A stretch of DNA of 64,000 bases from Haloarcula pelagica (lineage in GTDB: Archaea > Halobacteriota > Halobacteria > Halobacteriales > Haloarculaceae), in the NCBI RefSeq assembly GCF_030127105.1, contig NZ_CP126161.1:1302001-1366000 (forward strand), read 5' to 3'. A model generated the notes under the pieces. It worked only from the letters and a program-made list of their open reading frames with translations. It had not been told where the DNA came from and did no database searches. Position 1 is the first letter of the stretch; each line of letters starts with the position of its first letter. The position numbers were made by a program, and so were the translations under genes. Positions 8,567-17,447 of this stretch are shown here, piece by piece.

Positions 8567-9040
8567 TCCTACACGAAACGGCCAAACCTCACTATCCAGC
8601 AGTTGAAGACACCGCTATCGGTCGATACGGCGACCGACGCCGTTCTCGATATTCACGTGACGACAACGCGGAAGCACGATACCCAGATTGCGCCACAGGT
8701 AGTGAAACGGAACGGACAGTCCATCGCGGTGTCGACCGGTGACAAGGGATACGACGACCAGAAACTCCGGTGGCTCGCCCGTGCCCATGATGTTCGACCA
8801 CTCATCAAGCATCGTGAGTTCACACCGCTCCACAAAGCGTGGAATGCACGGTTGGACAGTGATCTCTACCACAGGCGGAAGATGAACGAGACAGTCAACG
8901 CGGCGATCAAACAGAGATTCGGTACATTCGTCCGGTCACGCCTCTGGTGGAAGCAGTTCCGCGAACTCGTTATCAAGTGCATCGTTCACAACGTGGAGCG
9001 AAACCCCGCTATTTCACACGAGGAGTGCGACTGTCCGTGA
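8567..9040 (+). pseudogene. IS5-type transposase, 5'-truncated
   Basis: The open frame runs directly after the lysS stop without a proper start; TTG at 8603 is the first possible one. The readable product is about 157 residues, half of a full IS4/IS5-group transposase. It keeps the catalytic core: the first Asp in SVDTATDAV, the second in STGDKGYDD, and the C-terminal Y-x2-R-x3-E-x6-K signature in YHRRKMNETVNAAIK. The N-terminal DNA-binding region is missing. The remainder ends in a normal stop at 9040. It is unlikely to be active on its own. Confidence 0.85.
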
Positions 9041-9069
9041 TTCCGAGCGGAAGAGGCTGCTGAATACAG
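8567..9069 (+). mobile_element. Remnant of an IS5-family haloarchaeal insertion sequence
   Basis: The transposase fragment at 8567-9040 is followed 16 bases later by CTGCTGAATACA (9057-9068), placed where the 3' terminal inverted repeat of such an element should lie. The 5' end, including the start of the transposase and the left terminal repeat, is gone, and the breakpoint is at the lysS stop codon. An inverted near-copy of the putative terminal repeat is found at 10108-10119. Confidence 0.65.
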
Positions 9070-9085
9070 AGTGGACATAACAAAC

Positions 9086-9096
9086 GATTTAAATTA
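9086..9096 (+). promoter_or_regulatory. TATA-like element ahead of the amber-interrupted gene
   Basis: GATTTAAATTA is strongly AT-rich and lies about 30 bases before the ATG at 9123, so the promoter of the interrupted gene looks intact even though its reading frame is not. Confidence 0.5.
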
Positions 9097-9122
9097 TTGG
9101 GGCCAAATTTTGGTGATTAATC

Positions 9123-10034
9123 ATGAACTGGAAAGCGTTTTACAGAGTAGTCGCGGTCGCATGGGTGGCACTCGTATTCGGGGCGTGGTTCTCCATTCTC
9201 CTGGGCTACACCGAGCTCTAGCTGACCATCTCGGACTTCCCGGGTGAATCGACTGGGGCACTCATCGCCGCTATCGGAGTCGCTATTGCCGGGTTGCTCG
9301 TTCTCCGCTTCCTCCAGCGACGACACGAGGCCAATCAGTGGGAAGCGGCGGGCCGGCAGGCGGGGCTCAACCCAGTAGGAGACGGCTCGTCCGATGGCGC
9401 ACTGGAACTGACGGGGAGTGTCAACGGCCGGCCCGTCACTGCCCGATACGAGACGCGCCGTGAGATACAAGGCAACGAGGGGAGGCACAAGTCACTCAGC
9501 AATAAGGGCAGTCGCCATCGAGTCACGTACACGATCGTAGAGGTGGAACTGTCCGGTGCCGCAGACGGAGGCGTAATCGTCTCCCCCGCCAGCGGAGGGG
9601 GCGGCAGCGCCGGGGGGTCCGGAATGCTCGGAATCGGCGACACGACCGAGAACGCCTCCGACGCGGAGGGGGTCTTCACCGTCGCCGAGGACGGTCTCAT
9701 GCTGATGGGGACCCCACAGGCGGCCGTGGAAGCCGTCTCCGAGGGACTGGCGGGGAGGGCATTACGCGCGATTCGAGACCTCCAGATTGTTACCGTCGGG
9801 GACGCGTCCGGCGTGGCCGCCAGGTTGACCGAGGGGGTAGACGGGCGTTCCATGTTCGGGGTTGGAGTAGGGGACGTTATCCTAAAGGACATCCCGAAAG
9901 ACGAGACGACCGTGTACGTCGAGACGATGGCGTTCATACGGGACGGTGACGAACTCAGACAATTCGCCGAAGGAGCCGTCGCCGTCGCAGACGCCTTCGA
10001 GGAGGCAACTGCTCGTACTTCGGCCCCTGAATAG
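9123..10034 (+). pseudogene. Haloarchaeal membrane protein gene split by an in-frame amber codon
   Basis: ATG at 9123 opens MNWKAFYRVVAVAWVALVFG, one transmembrane helix, and stops at TAG 9219-9221 after 32 codons. The same frame then continues uninterrupted to 10034. Right after the stop it gives a second transmembrane helix (GALIAAIGVAIAGLLVLRFL) and a soluble domain. Two N-terminal helices plus this soluble domain match a conserved haloarchaeal family of unknown function, so the two pieces look like one gene broken by a single nonsense change. The TATA box at 9086-9096 fits the ATG. A sequencing error or readthrough cannot be excluded from sequence alone. Confidence 0.7.
9294..10034 (+). 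CDS. Possible downstream product of the split gene (hypothetical protein)
   Basis: If translation restarts, the first usable codon after the amber stop is TTG at 9294, inside the second transmembrane helix. This would give a 246-residue product. It contains a glycine/serine-rich loop (SGGGGSAGGSGMLGI, about residues 100-114) and a C-terminal half ending in FAEGAVAVADAFEEATART. The C-terminal pattern of alternating acidic helices is typical of the family. There is no ribosome-binding site before the TTG, so independent expression is doubtful. Function unknown. Confidence 0.45.
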   Translation: MLVLRFLQRRHEANQWEAAGRQAGLNPVGDGSSDGALELTGSVNGRPVTARYETRREIQGNEGRHKSLSNKGSRHRVTYTIVEVELSGAADGGVIVSPASGGGGSAGGSGMLGIGDTTENASDAEGVFTVAEDGLMLMGTPQAAVEAVSEGLAGRALRAIRDLQIVTVGDASGVAARLTEGVDGRSMFGVGVGDVILKDIPKDETTVYVETMAFIRDGDELRQFAEGAVAVADAFEEATARTSAPE

Positions 10035-10107
10035 AGGACGAACTCGTCCCACTCGATGTAATCCTCCGCGCGCGCTCACTCCTCACCATCTGCTGACTGT
10101 GCGCGTT

Positions 10108-10129
10108 GTGTTCAGCAGGACTGCTGAAA
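10108..10129. repeat. Perfect palindrome and inverted copy of the IS end
   Basis: TTCAGCAGGACTGCTGAA at 10112-10129 is a perfect inverted repeat with 8-base arms and a 2-base centre. Its left arm belongs to TGTGTTCAGCAG (10108-10119), whose reverse complement differs by one base from CTGCTGAATACA at 9057-9068, the putative IS end. Confidence 0.5.
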
Positions 10130-10186
10130 CCTATCACCGGTTGAGGGTTTCAACAAACCCAAATTGACGGTTTCTGAGGACGTTTT

Positions 10187-10240
10187 TGCGAGGGGTTCCA
10201 CAGCGGTGCGAAGCGCCGCAAGGAAACCCGACGAAGTAAA
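10187..10240. repeat. Degenerate copy of a dispersed hairpin repeat
   Basis: The stretch has T5, then GGGGTTCC, a GC-rich core with CAGCG and GCGCCGC, then GGAAACCC and finally GTGGG. The same order of blocks occurs at 27611-27680, where the arms pair perfectly. Here the arms are eroded. It lies between the amber-split gene and the PDZ/M50 protease. Confidence 0.55.
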
Positions 10241-10294
10241 GAGTGGGTGCCAAAGGGCAACCCTCTTGCGTCGCTGGACCCAGGTCTGTGGTAC

Positions 10295-12052
10295 ATGGTA
10301 AGCACGCTGACGTGGGTGCTCGCCGGCGTCGTCGTCTACACCCTGCTGGCGATGGCGCTGCGGGCTCGCGGGGTGATCCCCGAGTACATCCGATTCAGCG
10401 GGCCGATCACGACGATCCACACCCAGAAAGGGAAAGCGGTCCTGGACTGGCTGGCACGCCCGAAACGGTTCTGGCGGGCCTGGGGGAACCTCGGCGTCGG
10501 GATGGCGCTGGTCGTGATGGTCGGCTCGTTCGCGATGGTCGTCTTCGGGGCCTACCAGGCGATCGTGAACCCACAGCCCTCCGCGCTCAACGAGCCACGG
10601 AACGCGCTGGCGATCCCCGGCGTCAACGACTTCCTCCCGCTGTCGGTCGCACCCGAGATCGTCCTCGGCCTCGTGCTGGGACTGATCGTCCACGAGGGCG
10701 GCCACGGCCTGTTCTGTCGCGTCGAGAACATCGGCATCGAGTCGATGGGGCTGGCACTGTTCACGCTCGTCCCGGTCGGCGCGTTCGTCCAGCCCGACGA
10801 GGACGAACTGGTCCACGCGGACAGAGGGGTCCAGACGCGGATGTTCGCCGCCGGCGTCACGAACAACTTCGCGCTGGCACTGGTCGCGTTGCTCCTGTTG
10901 TTCGGGCCGATCTCCGGAGCCATCGCCGTCGTCGACGGCGTCCCGGTCGGTGGCACGCTGGAGGAGACACCTGCCGCGGAGGCGGGGATCGGCTCGGGCG
11001 ACGTGATCACCGCCGTCGAAGGACAGCCGGTCGCGAACGGTGCGGAACTCGACGCGGTGCTGACGGAGGTCGAGGCCAGTTCCGTCGCGGTCGGGCTTAA
11101 GAGCGGCGAGTCGGTGACAGTCGATCGGGCGGTCGTCGTCGACAGCGCCGTCCAGTCGGCACCGGTCTCGACGGGCGAGACGATCACCGCGGTCAACGGG
11201 ACGAACGTCTCGACGAGCGTGGCCTTCGAGCGGGCGGTCCGCAACACGACGGTCGCGACGCTGTCGACCGCCGAGGGTCGGTCGGTGACGATGCCGATCG
11301 GTGCCTACGTGCTGGTCCAACCTGACGGCCCGCTGGACAACGCAAGCGGCCCGGCGCGTGACGCCGTGATCGTCACGTCGGTCGACGGTCAACGGACACA
11401 CGACGCGAGCACGCTGGGAGCCGCCCTGAACGATGCGTCACCGGGCCAGACGGTCGAAGTCGTCGGCTACGTCGACGGCCAGCGCCAGACGTATCTGGTC
11501 ACGCTCGGCGAGGACGGTGACCCCCGCCTCGGCGTCACCCCCCTGTCGGGCATCAGCGGCGTGACGACGAACGACTTCGGGATCGACGAGTACCCCGCCG
11601 CGACGTTCCTGGAGTTCCTCGGTGGCTCGCCCGAGAACCCCGACGCCGTCCGGGACTTCTCGTTCACCCAGCGGGTCTTCGGCGCGATCATCCTGCCGTT
11701 TATCGGGGTCGCCGGCGGCTTCGGTTACAACTTCGCCGGCTTCACCGGCATCGCGACGAACTTCTACACCGTCGAGGGGCCACTGGGCGCGCTGGGGGCC
11801 ACGCCGGTGTTCCTGCTGGCCAACGCCCTGTTCTGGACCGGCTGGATCAACGTCGTCATCGGCCAGTTCAACTGCGTCCCGACGTTCCCGCTGGACGGCG
11901 GCCACATCCTCCGGACGACTACGGAGTCGTTCGTCTCCCGGCTCCCGGTTCCCGACCGGCGACAGCTCACGACGGCCGTCACCGTCACGATCACGCTGTC
12001 GATGATCGGCGGCCTCCTGTTGATGATCTTCGGGCCGCGGCTGTTCGCCTGA
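10295..12052 (+). CDS. PDZ-containing site-2 protease (M50 family)
   Basis: A 585-residue intramembrane zinc protease. The HEGGH zinc motif lies in [15 protein letters not shown] at about residues 136-150, and the second metal motif [12 protein letters not shown] is near residue 538, both within hydrophobic helices. Between them, roughly residues 210-440, lie PDZ-like segments (for example [19 protein letters not shown]) in an extracellular loop. Family members cut membrane-bound regulators such as anti-sigma factors in bacteria; archaeal substrates are unknown. The ATG at 10295 opens with the first helix [14 protein letters not shown]; a GTG 48 bases earlier would add 16 polar residues and is less likely. 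It is the second M50 protease in the window but has a different architecture from the one at 4305-5492. Confidence 0.92.
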   Translation: MVSTLTWVLAGVVVYTLLAMALRARGVIPEYIRFSGPITTIHTQKGKAVLDWLARPKRFWRAWGNLGVGMALVVMVGSFAMVVFGAYQAIVNPQPSALNEPRNALAIPGVNDFLPLSVAPEIVLGLVLGLIVHEGGHGLFCRVENIGIESMGLALFTLVPVGAFVQPDEDELVHADRGVQTRMFAAGVTNNFALALVALLLLFGPISGAIAVVDGVPVGGTLEETPAAEAGIGSGDVITAVEGQPVANGAELDAVLTEVEASSVAVGLKSGESVTVDRAVVVDSAVQSAPVSTGETITAVNGTNVSTSVAFERAVRNTTVATLSTAEGRSVTMPIGAYVLVQPDGPLDNASGPARDAVIVTSVDGQRTHDASTLGAALNDASPGQTVEVVGYVDGQRQTYLVTLGEDGDPRLGVTPLSGISGVTTNDFGIDEYPAATFLEFLGGSPENPDAVRDFSFTQRVFGAIILPFIGVAGGFGYNFAGFTGIATNFYTVEGPLGALGATPVFLLANALFWTGWINVVIGQFNCVPTFPLDGGHILRTTTESFVSRLPVPDRRQLTTAVTVTITLSMIGGLLLMIFGPRLFA

Positions 12053-12099
12053 CGACGCCTTTCGTTACCCATTTACTCCCCGCCGCGAAAGCCGGGCGT

Positions 12100-13836
12100 A
12101 TGTTCCTGCAGCTACGCGCGGAAGCCGCCGACGCGCTGGCGGCCGCGCTCACCGATCTTGACCTCCCGACCGACGACCTCGGGATCGAGGAGCCACCGGC
12201 GGATGTCGACGCCGTGGTGGCGTCGAGCGTGGCCTTCCGCCTGGCCGGGGAGGTCGGCGCACCGCCGCCGGCAGTCGCCGCCGACATCGCGGCGGCGATC
12301 GACGCCTCGGAACTGACCTACGTCAGCGAGGTGACGACACAGGGACCGTACGTCAACTTCCGCCCCAGCGAGGCGTACTTCGCCGAGACGCTCTCGGCCG
12401 CCGTCGAGGACGGCTACGGACGGCTCCCCGACCGGGAGACGAGCGTCGTCGTCGAACACACCTCGGCGAACCCGACCGGCCCGGTCCACGTCGGCCGCGC
12501 CCGGAACCCGATCATCGGCGACGCGGTCGCTCGCGTGCTCGACTACGCCGGCTACGACGTTGATCGACACTACTACGTCAACGACGCTGGCCGCCAGATC
12601 GCCGTGTTCACCTGGGCCTACGAGACCTTCGACGAGAGCGACCTGCCCGAACCGGAACGGGACTCCCCGGAGTACGAGATGGTCCGCTACTACCGGAAGG
12701 GCAACAGCTACCTCGAAGACGAGGAGCCCGACGCCGTCGAGGAAGCCGAGACCGAGATCCAGGCGATCCTCCAGGGTCTGGAGGAAGGCGACGAAGCGAC
12801 ATACGAGCGAGTCGCCGAAGTCGTCGACACCGTCCTCGGGGGGATGCAGGCGACCCTCGAACGGCTCCCCGCGGAGTTCGACGAGTTCGTCAAGGAGACG
12901 CGGTTCATGCGGGACGGCTCGACGGACGAACTGGTCGACCGCCTCCAGGACCTCGACTGTGCGGTCTACGAGGACGACGCCTGGCAGCTCGATCTGCACG
13001 ACTTCGAGAAGAACCTCGTCTTCCTCCGCTCGGACGGCACCTCGCTGTACACGACACGCGATCTGGCTCACCACGAGTGGAAGTTCGACACCTACGACCG
13101 CGCGGTGACGGTGCTTGGCGAGGACCACAAGCTCCAGGCCGACCAGCTCTCGGCCGCCCTGGAACTGCTGGGCAACGACACCGACCAGCTCCGGCAGGTG
13201 TTTTACTCCTGGGTGAACCTCCCCGAAGGCGGGATGAGCACCCGCGAGGGGACCGGGATCGATCTGGACGACCTGCTGGACGAGGCGATCGACCGCGCCC
13301 GCCAGGAGGTCGAGGACCGCCTCGACGATCGGAGTCGTGGCGACCTCGACGCGGACGACATCGAGCGCATCGCCCATCAGGTCGGGATCGGTGCGGTCCG
13401 GTACGACATCGTCTCGAAACAGCCCACGAAAGGCATCACCTTCGAGTGGGACCGCGCGCTGGACTTCGAGGCCCAGTCGGCTCCGTACGTCCAGTACGTC
13501 CACGCGCGCTGCTGTGGCATCCTCGACGAGGCCGAGACGGTCCCTTCGGACCCCGACTTCGACGCCCTGACCGAACCAGAGGAACGGGACCTGTTGCGGG
13601 TCATCGCCCGGTTCCCGGCGGTCATCGAAGAAGCGGCCGACGACCTCCAGCCCCACACCGTCGCCACCTACACCCGGGACATCGCGGAGACGTTCAACGC
13701 CTTCTACCGGGAGTGTCCCGTCCTGGACGCCGATCCGGAGACACGCGCCGCTCGGCTCGCACTCGTCGCCGCCGCGCGGACGACCGTCTCGAACGCGCTC
13801 GACGCGGTCGGTGTCGAGGCGCCGACCTCGATGTGA
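12100..13836 (+). CDS. argS: Arginyl-tRNA synthetase
   Basis: Charges tRNA-Arg. The 578-residue class I enzyme has the N-terminal additional domain (residues 1-110), then [18 protein letters not shown] with the HIGH-equivalent HVGR at 130-133. The KMSKS-equivalent GMSTREG lies in [15 protein letters not shown], and a C-terminal helical anticodon domain includes [14 protein letters not shown]. Length is normal. It follows the M50 protease by 47 bases on the same strand. Confidence 0.96.
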   Translation: MFLQLRAEAADALAAALTDLDLPTDDLGIEEPPADVDAVVASSVAFRLAGEVGAPPPAVAADIAAAIDASELTYVSEVTTQGPYVNFRPSEAYFAETLSAAVEDGYGRLPDRETSVVVEHTSANPTGPVHVGRARNPIIGDAVARVLDYAGYDVDRHYYVNDAGRQIAVFTWAYETFDESDLPEPERDSPEYEMVRYYRKGNSYLEDEEPDAVEEAETEIQAILQGLEEGDEATYERVAEVVDTVLGGMQATLERLPAEFDEFVKETRFMRDGSTDELVDRLQDLDCAVYEDDAWQLDLHDFEKNLVFLRSDGTSLYTTRDLAHHEWKFDTYDRAVTVLGEDHKLQADQLSAALELLGNDTDQLRQVFYSWVNLPEGGMSTREGTGIDLDDLLDEAIDRARQEVEDRLDDRSRGDLDADDIERIAHQVGIGAVRYDIVSKQPTKGITFEWDRALDFEAQSAPYVQYVHARCCGILDEAETVPSDPDFDALTEPEERDLLRVIARFPAVIEEAADDLQPHTVATYTRDIAETFNAFYRECPVLDADPETRAARLALVAAARTTVSNALDAVGVEAPTSM

Positions 13837-13860
13837 GCGGGCGAAAACGATCCGCCGCGA

Positions 13861-14676
13861 TCAGTTGAACAGCCCGAACACGCCGCCGCCGGAGTCGTCG
13901 TCTTCGGCGTCCGCGCTCTCCTCGCCGTCGGCGAACCAGTCGTCGTCGACGATCGTGTCGACATCCTCTTGGACGGTCTGGTCGTGGAACCACAGCCCCT
14001 CCAGGGCGGTCGTCAGTCGCTGGAACGCGTCGGCGGCCGGGCTGTCCGGGGCGTTGAGCGTGAGCGGCTCCTCCGTCGTCGCCTGCGGGTCGTCGGGGAT
14101 CACCGCGAGCAGCGGGAAGTCGAACTGCTCGGTGATCGCCGCCACGTCGGTGTGGCGGGTCACGCGGTTGATGATCGCCCCGATGACCTTCCCGTCGATG
14201 CGGTCGGCCAGTTCGGCGGTCTTGACGGTGTCGCCGACGGCCACGTTGTCCGGCGTCGTCACCAGCACGATCCCGTCGGCGAGGCCCAGCGGTACGGCCA
14301 CCTCGTGGCTCAGCCCCGCGCCGGTGTCGATCAGCACCACGTCGTAGGCGTTTCGCAGCGTCTTGATGACCTTCCGGAGTTTCGCCGGGTCGGCGTCGGC
14401 GAACGCCTCCAGTGACTGCTCGCCGGGGATGACCGTCAGTCCGCCGGGGGCGTCGGTCAGTGCCTCGCTCACCGCGCCGTCGCCGGCGAGAATCTCGTGG
14501 AGACTCCGCTCCGGTTCGACAGAAAGCATCGCGCCGAGGTTCGCCATCCCGAGGTCCGCGTCTACGACGGCGACATCGTACCCCATCTCCTGCAGGGACG
14601 AGCCGACGTTGACCGCTGTCGTCGTCTTCCCGACGCCTCCCTTCCCGCCCGCAACCGTACACACGTACCCCGACAT
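13861..14676 (-). CDS. minD: MinD/ParA-family cell-division ATPase
   Basis: A 271-residue P-loop ATPase with the deviant Walker A motif KGGVGKTT at residues 12-19, followed by VVDADLGMANLGAML, VLIDTGAGLSHEV and INRVTRH, all typical of archaeal MinD homologues. It ends with an acidic, serine-rich tail and GGGVFGLFN rather than a clear amphipathic membrane-targeting helix, so membrane recycling as in bacteria is uncertain. Haloarchaea carry several MinD paralogues and the exact role of this one (division, motility positioning or other) is not shown by the context. The ATG at 14676 fits the TATA box at 14707-14718. It converges on argS with 24 bases between stops. Confidence 0.85.
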   Translation of the reverse strand: MSGYVCTVAGGKGGVGKTTTAVNVGSSLQEMGYDVAVVDADLGMANLGAMLSVEPERSLHEILAGDGAVSEALTDAPGGLTVIPGEQSLEAFADADPAKLRKVIKTLRNAYDVVLIDTGAGLSHEVAVPLGLADGIVLVTTPDNVAVGDTVKTAELADRIDGKVIGAIINRVTRHTDVAAITEQFDFPLLAVIPDDPQATTEEPLTLNAPDSPAADAFQRLTTALEGLWFHDQTVQEDVDTIVDDDWFADGEESADAEDDDSGGGVFGLFN

Positions 14677-14706
14677 AATCTGGTTGCTTGTCCACAAGAA
14701 TGACAG

Positions 14707-14718
14707 TCATATAAAACC
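14707..14718 (-). promoter_or_regulatory. TATA box of the MinD-like gene
   Basis: The minus strand reads GGTTTTATATGA, a good TATA element, about 35 bases ahead of the ATG at 14676. This predicts a leader of only a few bases. Confidence 0.65.
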
Positions 14719-14924
14719 GGCTGTCGTGTGGCCGAGTACCAGGGCACCGTCTGCCGGGGGGCACTCCACGTATCCGTCGGCCCGAAATCGCCCGGCAGAG
14801 TGCCGCGGGCCGCCCTGCGCCCTGTGTCACTTCGAGGGTCGCCGTTCGGCGTACCGAGCCCCCTCCCTTCGGTCGGCCTCTCGCTGTCAACAGGTTCTTA
14901 CACCACCTCGGCCAACACGTAGTA

Positions 14925-16175
14925 ATGAGCGAGCAGGAACAGGAGCAGTCGGACAAACAGAAATACGAGTTCCGGAAGGTGATCGAGGAGCTCAAGGACT
15001 ACCGGGGATCAGGCACACAACTCGTCTCTATCTACGTCCCCGAAGACAAGCTCCTCAGCGATGTCGTCGCCCACGTCACCCAGGAACACTCCGAGGCGTC
15101 GAACATCAAGTCCAAGGACACCCGGACGGCTGTCCAGGACGCGCTGACCTCGATCAAAGACCGCCTCCGCTACTACGACACCGCGCCCGACAACGGGATG
15201 GTGCTGTTCTCGGGCGCCATCGATCAGGGCGGCGGCCGGACCGACATGGTGACGAAGGTCCTCGAATCGCCGCCGGACCCGATCCAGTCGTTCCGCTATC
15301 ACTGTGACTCGGAGTTTCTCACCGAACCGCTGGAGGAGATGCTGGCCGACAAGGGTCTGTTCGGCCTCATCGTGCTCGACCGGCGCGAAGCAAACGTCGG
15401 TTGGCTCAAGGGCAAGCGGGTCGAACCCGTCAAGTCCGCCTCCTCGCTGGTCCCGGGCAAACAGCGGAAAGGTGGCCAGTCCGCACAGCGGTTCGCCCGC
15501 CTCCGGCTGGAAGCGATCGACAACTTCTACCAGGAGGTCGCGGGCATGGCCAACGACCTGATGGTCGACGACCGTCACGAGATGGACGGCGTGCTCGTCG
15601 GCGGCCCCTCACCGACGAAAGACGAGTTCCTCGACGGCGACTACCTCCACCACGAACTGCAGGACATGGTCCTGGGCAAGTTCGACGTGGCCTACACCGA
15701 CGAGTCCGGGCTGTACGACCTCGTCGACGCCGCCGACGAGGTGCTCGCCCAACACGAGATCCTCCAGGACAAGCAGGTCATGGAGGAGTTTTTCAAGCAA
15801 CTCCACGACGGCGACAAGGCGACCTACGGCTTCGACCAGACCCGCCAGAACCTCAACATGGGCGCCGTCGATCAGTTGCTCATCTCCGAGGACCTCCGGA
15901 AGGATGTGGTCACCTACACCTGCGAGAACGGCCACGACGAGTACGAACTCGTCAACAGCAACGCCGACACCGAGGCCCACGACTGCACTCGCTGTTCGGC
16001 CACGGTCGACGCCGCGGACGCAGAGCGCGAGGACGCCATCGACCACCTGATGGAACTGGCCGACCAGCGCGGGAGCGAGACGGTGTTCGTCTCGACGGAC
16101 TTCGAGAAGGGCGAACAGCTGTTGACCGCCTTCGGCGGCGTCGCCGGCCTCCTGCGGTACTCGACGGGCGTCTAA
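14925..16175 (+). CDS. prf1: Peptide chain release factor aRF1
   Basis: Recognises all three stop codons and triggers peptide release. The 416-residue archaeal/eukaryotic eRF1-type protein has NIKS at residues 60-63 (stop-codon recognition), the GGQ catalytic motif at 183-185 within KQRKGGQSAQRF, and a C-terminal domain with CENG and CTRC zinc-ligand-like pairs near residues 330-360. Length is standard for archaea. Divergent from the MinD-like gene across about 250 bases. Confidence 0.97.
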   Translation: MSEQEQEQSDKQKYEFRKVIEELKDYRGSGTQLVSIYVPEDKLLSDVVAHVTQEHSEASNIKSKDTRTAVQDALTSIKDRLRYYDTAPDNGMVLFSGAIDQGGGRTDMVTKVLESPPDPIQSFRYHCDSEFLTEPLEEMLADKGLFGLIVLDRREANVGWLKGKRVEPVKSASSLVPGKQRKGGQSAQRFARLRLEAIDNFYQEVAGMANDLMVDDRHEMDGVLVGGPSPTKDEFLDGDYLHHELQDMVLGKFDVAYTDESGLYDLVDAADEVLAQHEILQDKQVMEEFFKQLHDGDKATYGFDQTRQNLNMGAVDQLLISEDLRKDVVTYTCENGHDEYELVNSNADTEAHDCTRCSATVDAADAEREDAIDHLMELADQRGSETVFVSTDFEKGEQLLTAFGGVAGLLRYSTGV

Positions 16176-16193
16176 GCGGGCGCGGCTTTCCTC

Positions 16194-16586
16194 TCAGAGC
16201 AACTGTTCGAGCTGTCGCCGCCGACTCGCCAGGTCGACGTGTGCGTCGGCCCCGAAGCTGTCGGCCAGCCGATCGACCACCAGCAGCGGGTCGGTACCCG
16301 CCCGCTCGGCGCGTTCGAGCAAGGCCGTGATCTCGGCGCGATTGACCGCGAGCGAGTCCAGCAACCCGACGAGCAAGACGACGGGCAGCGCCGCTTCCGG
16401 GTTCGACGGGATGGCGTCGGAAAGCGTCGTCAGATCGGGTGTCTCGGCGGGCGGGTCGTCGGTCGGGCGCATCGCCAGGCAGGTACGACAGACGGCGACG
16501 CCCGGTGCGTCCCCACGGAGGTACTCCCGGAGCTCCGCGGGGACCGGGATCGAGAGCTGCTCGCCGCCACACTCGGGACAGGACAT
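16194..16586 (-). CDS. DUF6276-type small zinc protein
   Basis: A 130-residue haloarchaeal protein with two cysteine pairs, CPEC at residues 3-6 and CRTC at about 33-36, that together would form one zinc site. The rest is helical and hydrophobic-acidic (ALPVVLLVGLLDSLAVN, then RADRLADSFG-like segments) and ends RRRQLEQLL. It resembles the DUF6276 family, whose function is unknown. Transcription converges with prf1, with only 18 bases between the stops, and its start is 51 bases downstream of the end of atpD on the same strand. Confidence 0.8.
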   Translation of the reverse strand: MSCPECGGEQLSIPVPAELREYLRGDAPGVAVCRTCLAMRPTDDPPAETPDLTTLSDAIPSNPEAALPVVLLVGLLDSLAVNRAEITALLERAERAGTDPLLVVDRLADSFGADAHVDLASRRRQLEQLL

Positions 16587-16637
16587 ACCGGTGCTGTGCG
16601 TGCCCGTGATAAGAAGACTGCGACAGAAACAGGCGTA

Positions 16638-17330
16638 TCAGTCGTCGGCGGTGACCGCTTCGAGTTCCTCGTCTTCTTCCTCTGCCGCTTCGAGTTCGGC
16701 CTCCTCTTCTTCCTTCTTGGCCTTGATCTTCTTCATGCGGAAGATCTCCTCACGCTCCTGTTCTTCGAGTTTCTGCTCGATGTACTCCTTGTTGTCGTGG
16801 AGGTCGGGCAGGAGCTTGAACTCCAGGGCGTTGACGCGGCGCTTCGTGGTCTCGATCTCTTCGAGCATCTTTTTCATCGCCGTCTCGACCTCTGCAGCGA
16901 GGATGATGTTCTCCAGCAGTTCCTCGTAGGCGTCGGCGGCCTCGTCGATCCGGGCAGAGGTGCCCATCACGCCGTAGCCCCGCTCGTCGAGGGACTTCTG
17001 GACCTTGCTGGATTCGATCTGGGGGACGACTACGCCCATGATGTTCTTCGACTGGGTCGTCAGTTCGGGGTGTTCCTTGAGCGCGGCCGCGGCCCCGCGG
17101 ACGGCGACGTCACCCTCCATCGCGCGGGCCATGTCGATCGCGTGCTGTGCGCGGTCGTAGGAGTCGTCCAGATCGTCCCGAACGTCCTGTGCCTGATCCA
17201 GGATGTCCATGAACTCCATGATGAGCCCGTCACGCTTCTTCTCCAGCGTGTCGTGGCCACGCTCCGAGAGCTCGATGCGGTCCTCGATCTGCATCAAGTT
17301 CTTGCGCGTGGGCTTGACGTCCTTAGCCAT
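16638..17330 (-). CDS. atpD: A-type ATP synthase subunit D
   Basis: Central rotor stalk subunit that links the A3B3 head to the c-ring. The 230-residue protein begins [19 protein letters not shown] and is almost entirely helical, with long N- and C-terminal coiled-coil stretches and the family core around [17 protein letters not shown]. The acidic C-terminal tail is typical of halophiles. It is separated from atpB by the rhodopsin gene and has its own TATA-like element, so it is probably transcribed on its own. Confidence 0.96.
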   Translation of the reverse strand: MAKDVKPTRKNLMQIEDRIELSERGHDTLEKKRDGLIMEFMDILDQAQDVRDDLDDSYDRAQHAIDMARAMEGDVAVRGAAAALKEHPELTTQSKNIMGVVVPQIESSKVQKSLDERGYGVMGTSARIDEAADAYEELLENIILAAEVETAMKKMLEEIETTKRRVNALEFKLLPDLHDNKEYIEQKLEEQEREEIFRMKKIKAKKEEEEAELEAAEEEDEELEAVTADD

Positions 17331-17354
17331 TACCGGTCCGTTTCGGGCCGAGGC

Positions 17355-17363
17355 AGTTAATCG
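17355..17363 (-). promoter_or_regulatory. TATA-like element of atpD
   Basis: The minus strand reads GATTAACTG, with AAAACG just upstream, about 29 bases before the atpD ATG at 17330. This is the usual position for a leaderless haloarchaeal transcript and suggests that atpD is not dependent on transcription through the rhodopsin gene. Confidence 0.5.
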
Positions 17364-17398
17364 TTTTCAGTCGTTCCCGGGCTCCTTGACACGCACGC

Positions 17399-17406
17399 AA
17401 AAAAAA
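17399..17406 (-). terminator. Poly-T terminator after the rhodopsin gene
   Basis: Eight T residues in a row on the minus strand, about 41 bases past the rhodopsin stop codon. Poly-T runs are the main intrinsic termination signal in archaea. The run stands between the rhodopsin stop and the atpD TATA-like element. Confidence 0.65.
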
Positions 17407-17447
17407 TCAGACCGCGGTCGTCACGGGGTCGCTCCCCCTGTGCTGGG

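Noticed and set aside
8603-9040. Transposase as an intact gene starting at TTG 8603
   Set aside because: The frame is open upstream to the lysS stop, no ribosome-binding site precedes the TTG, and the N-terminal half of the family is missing.
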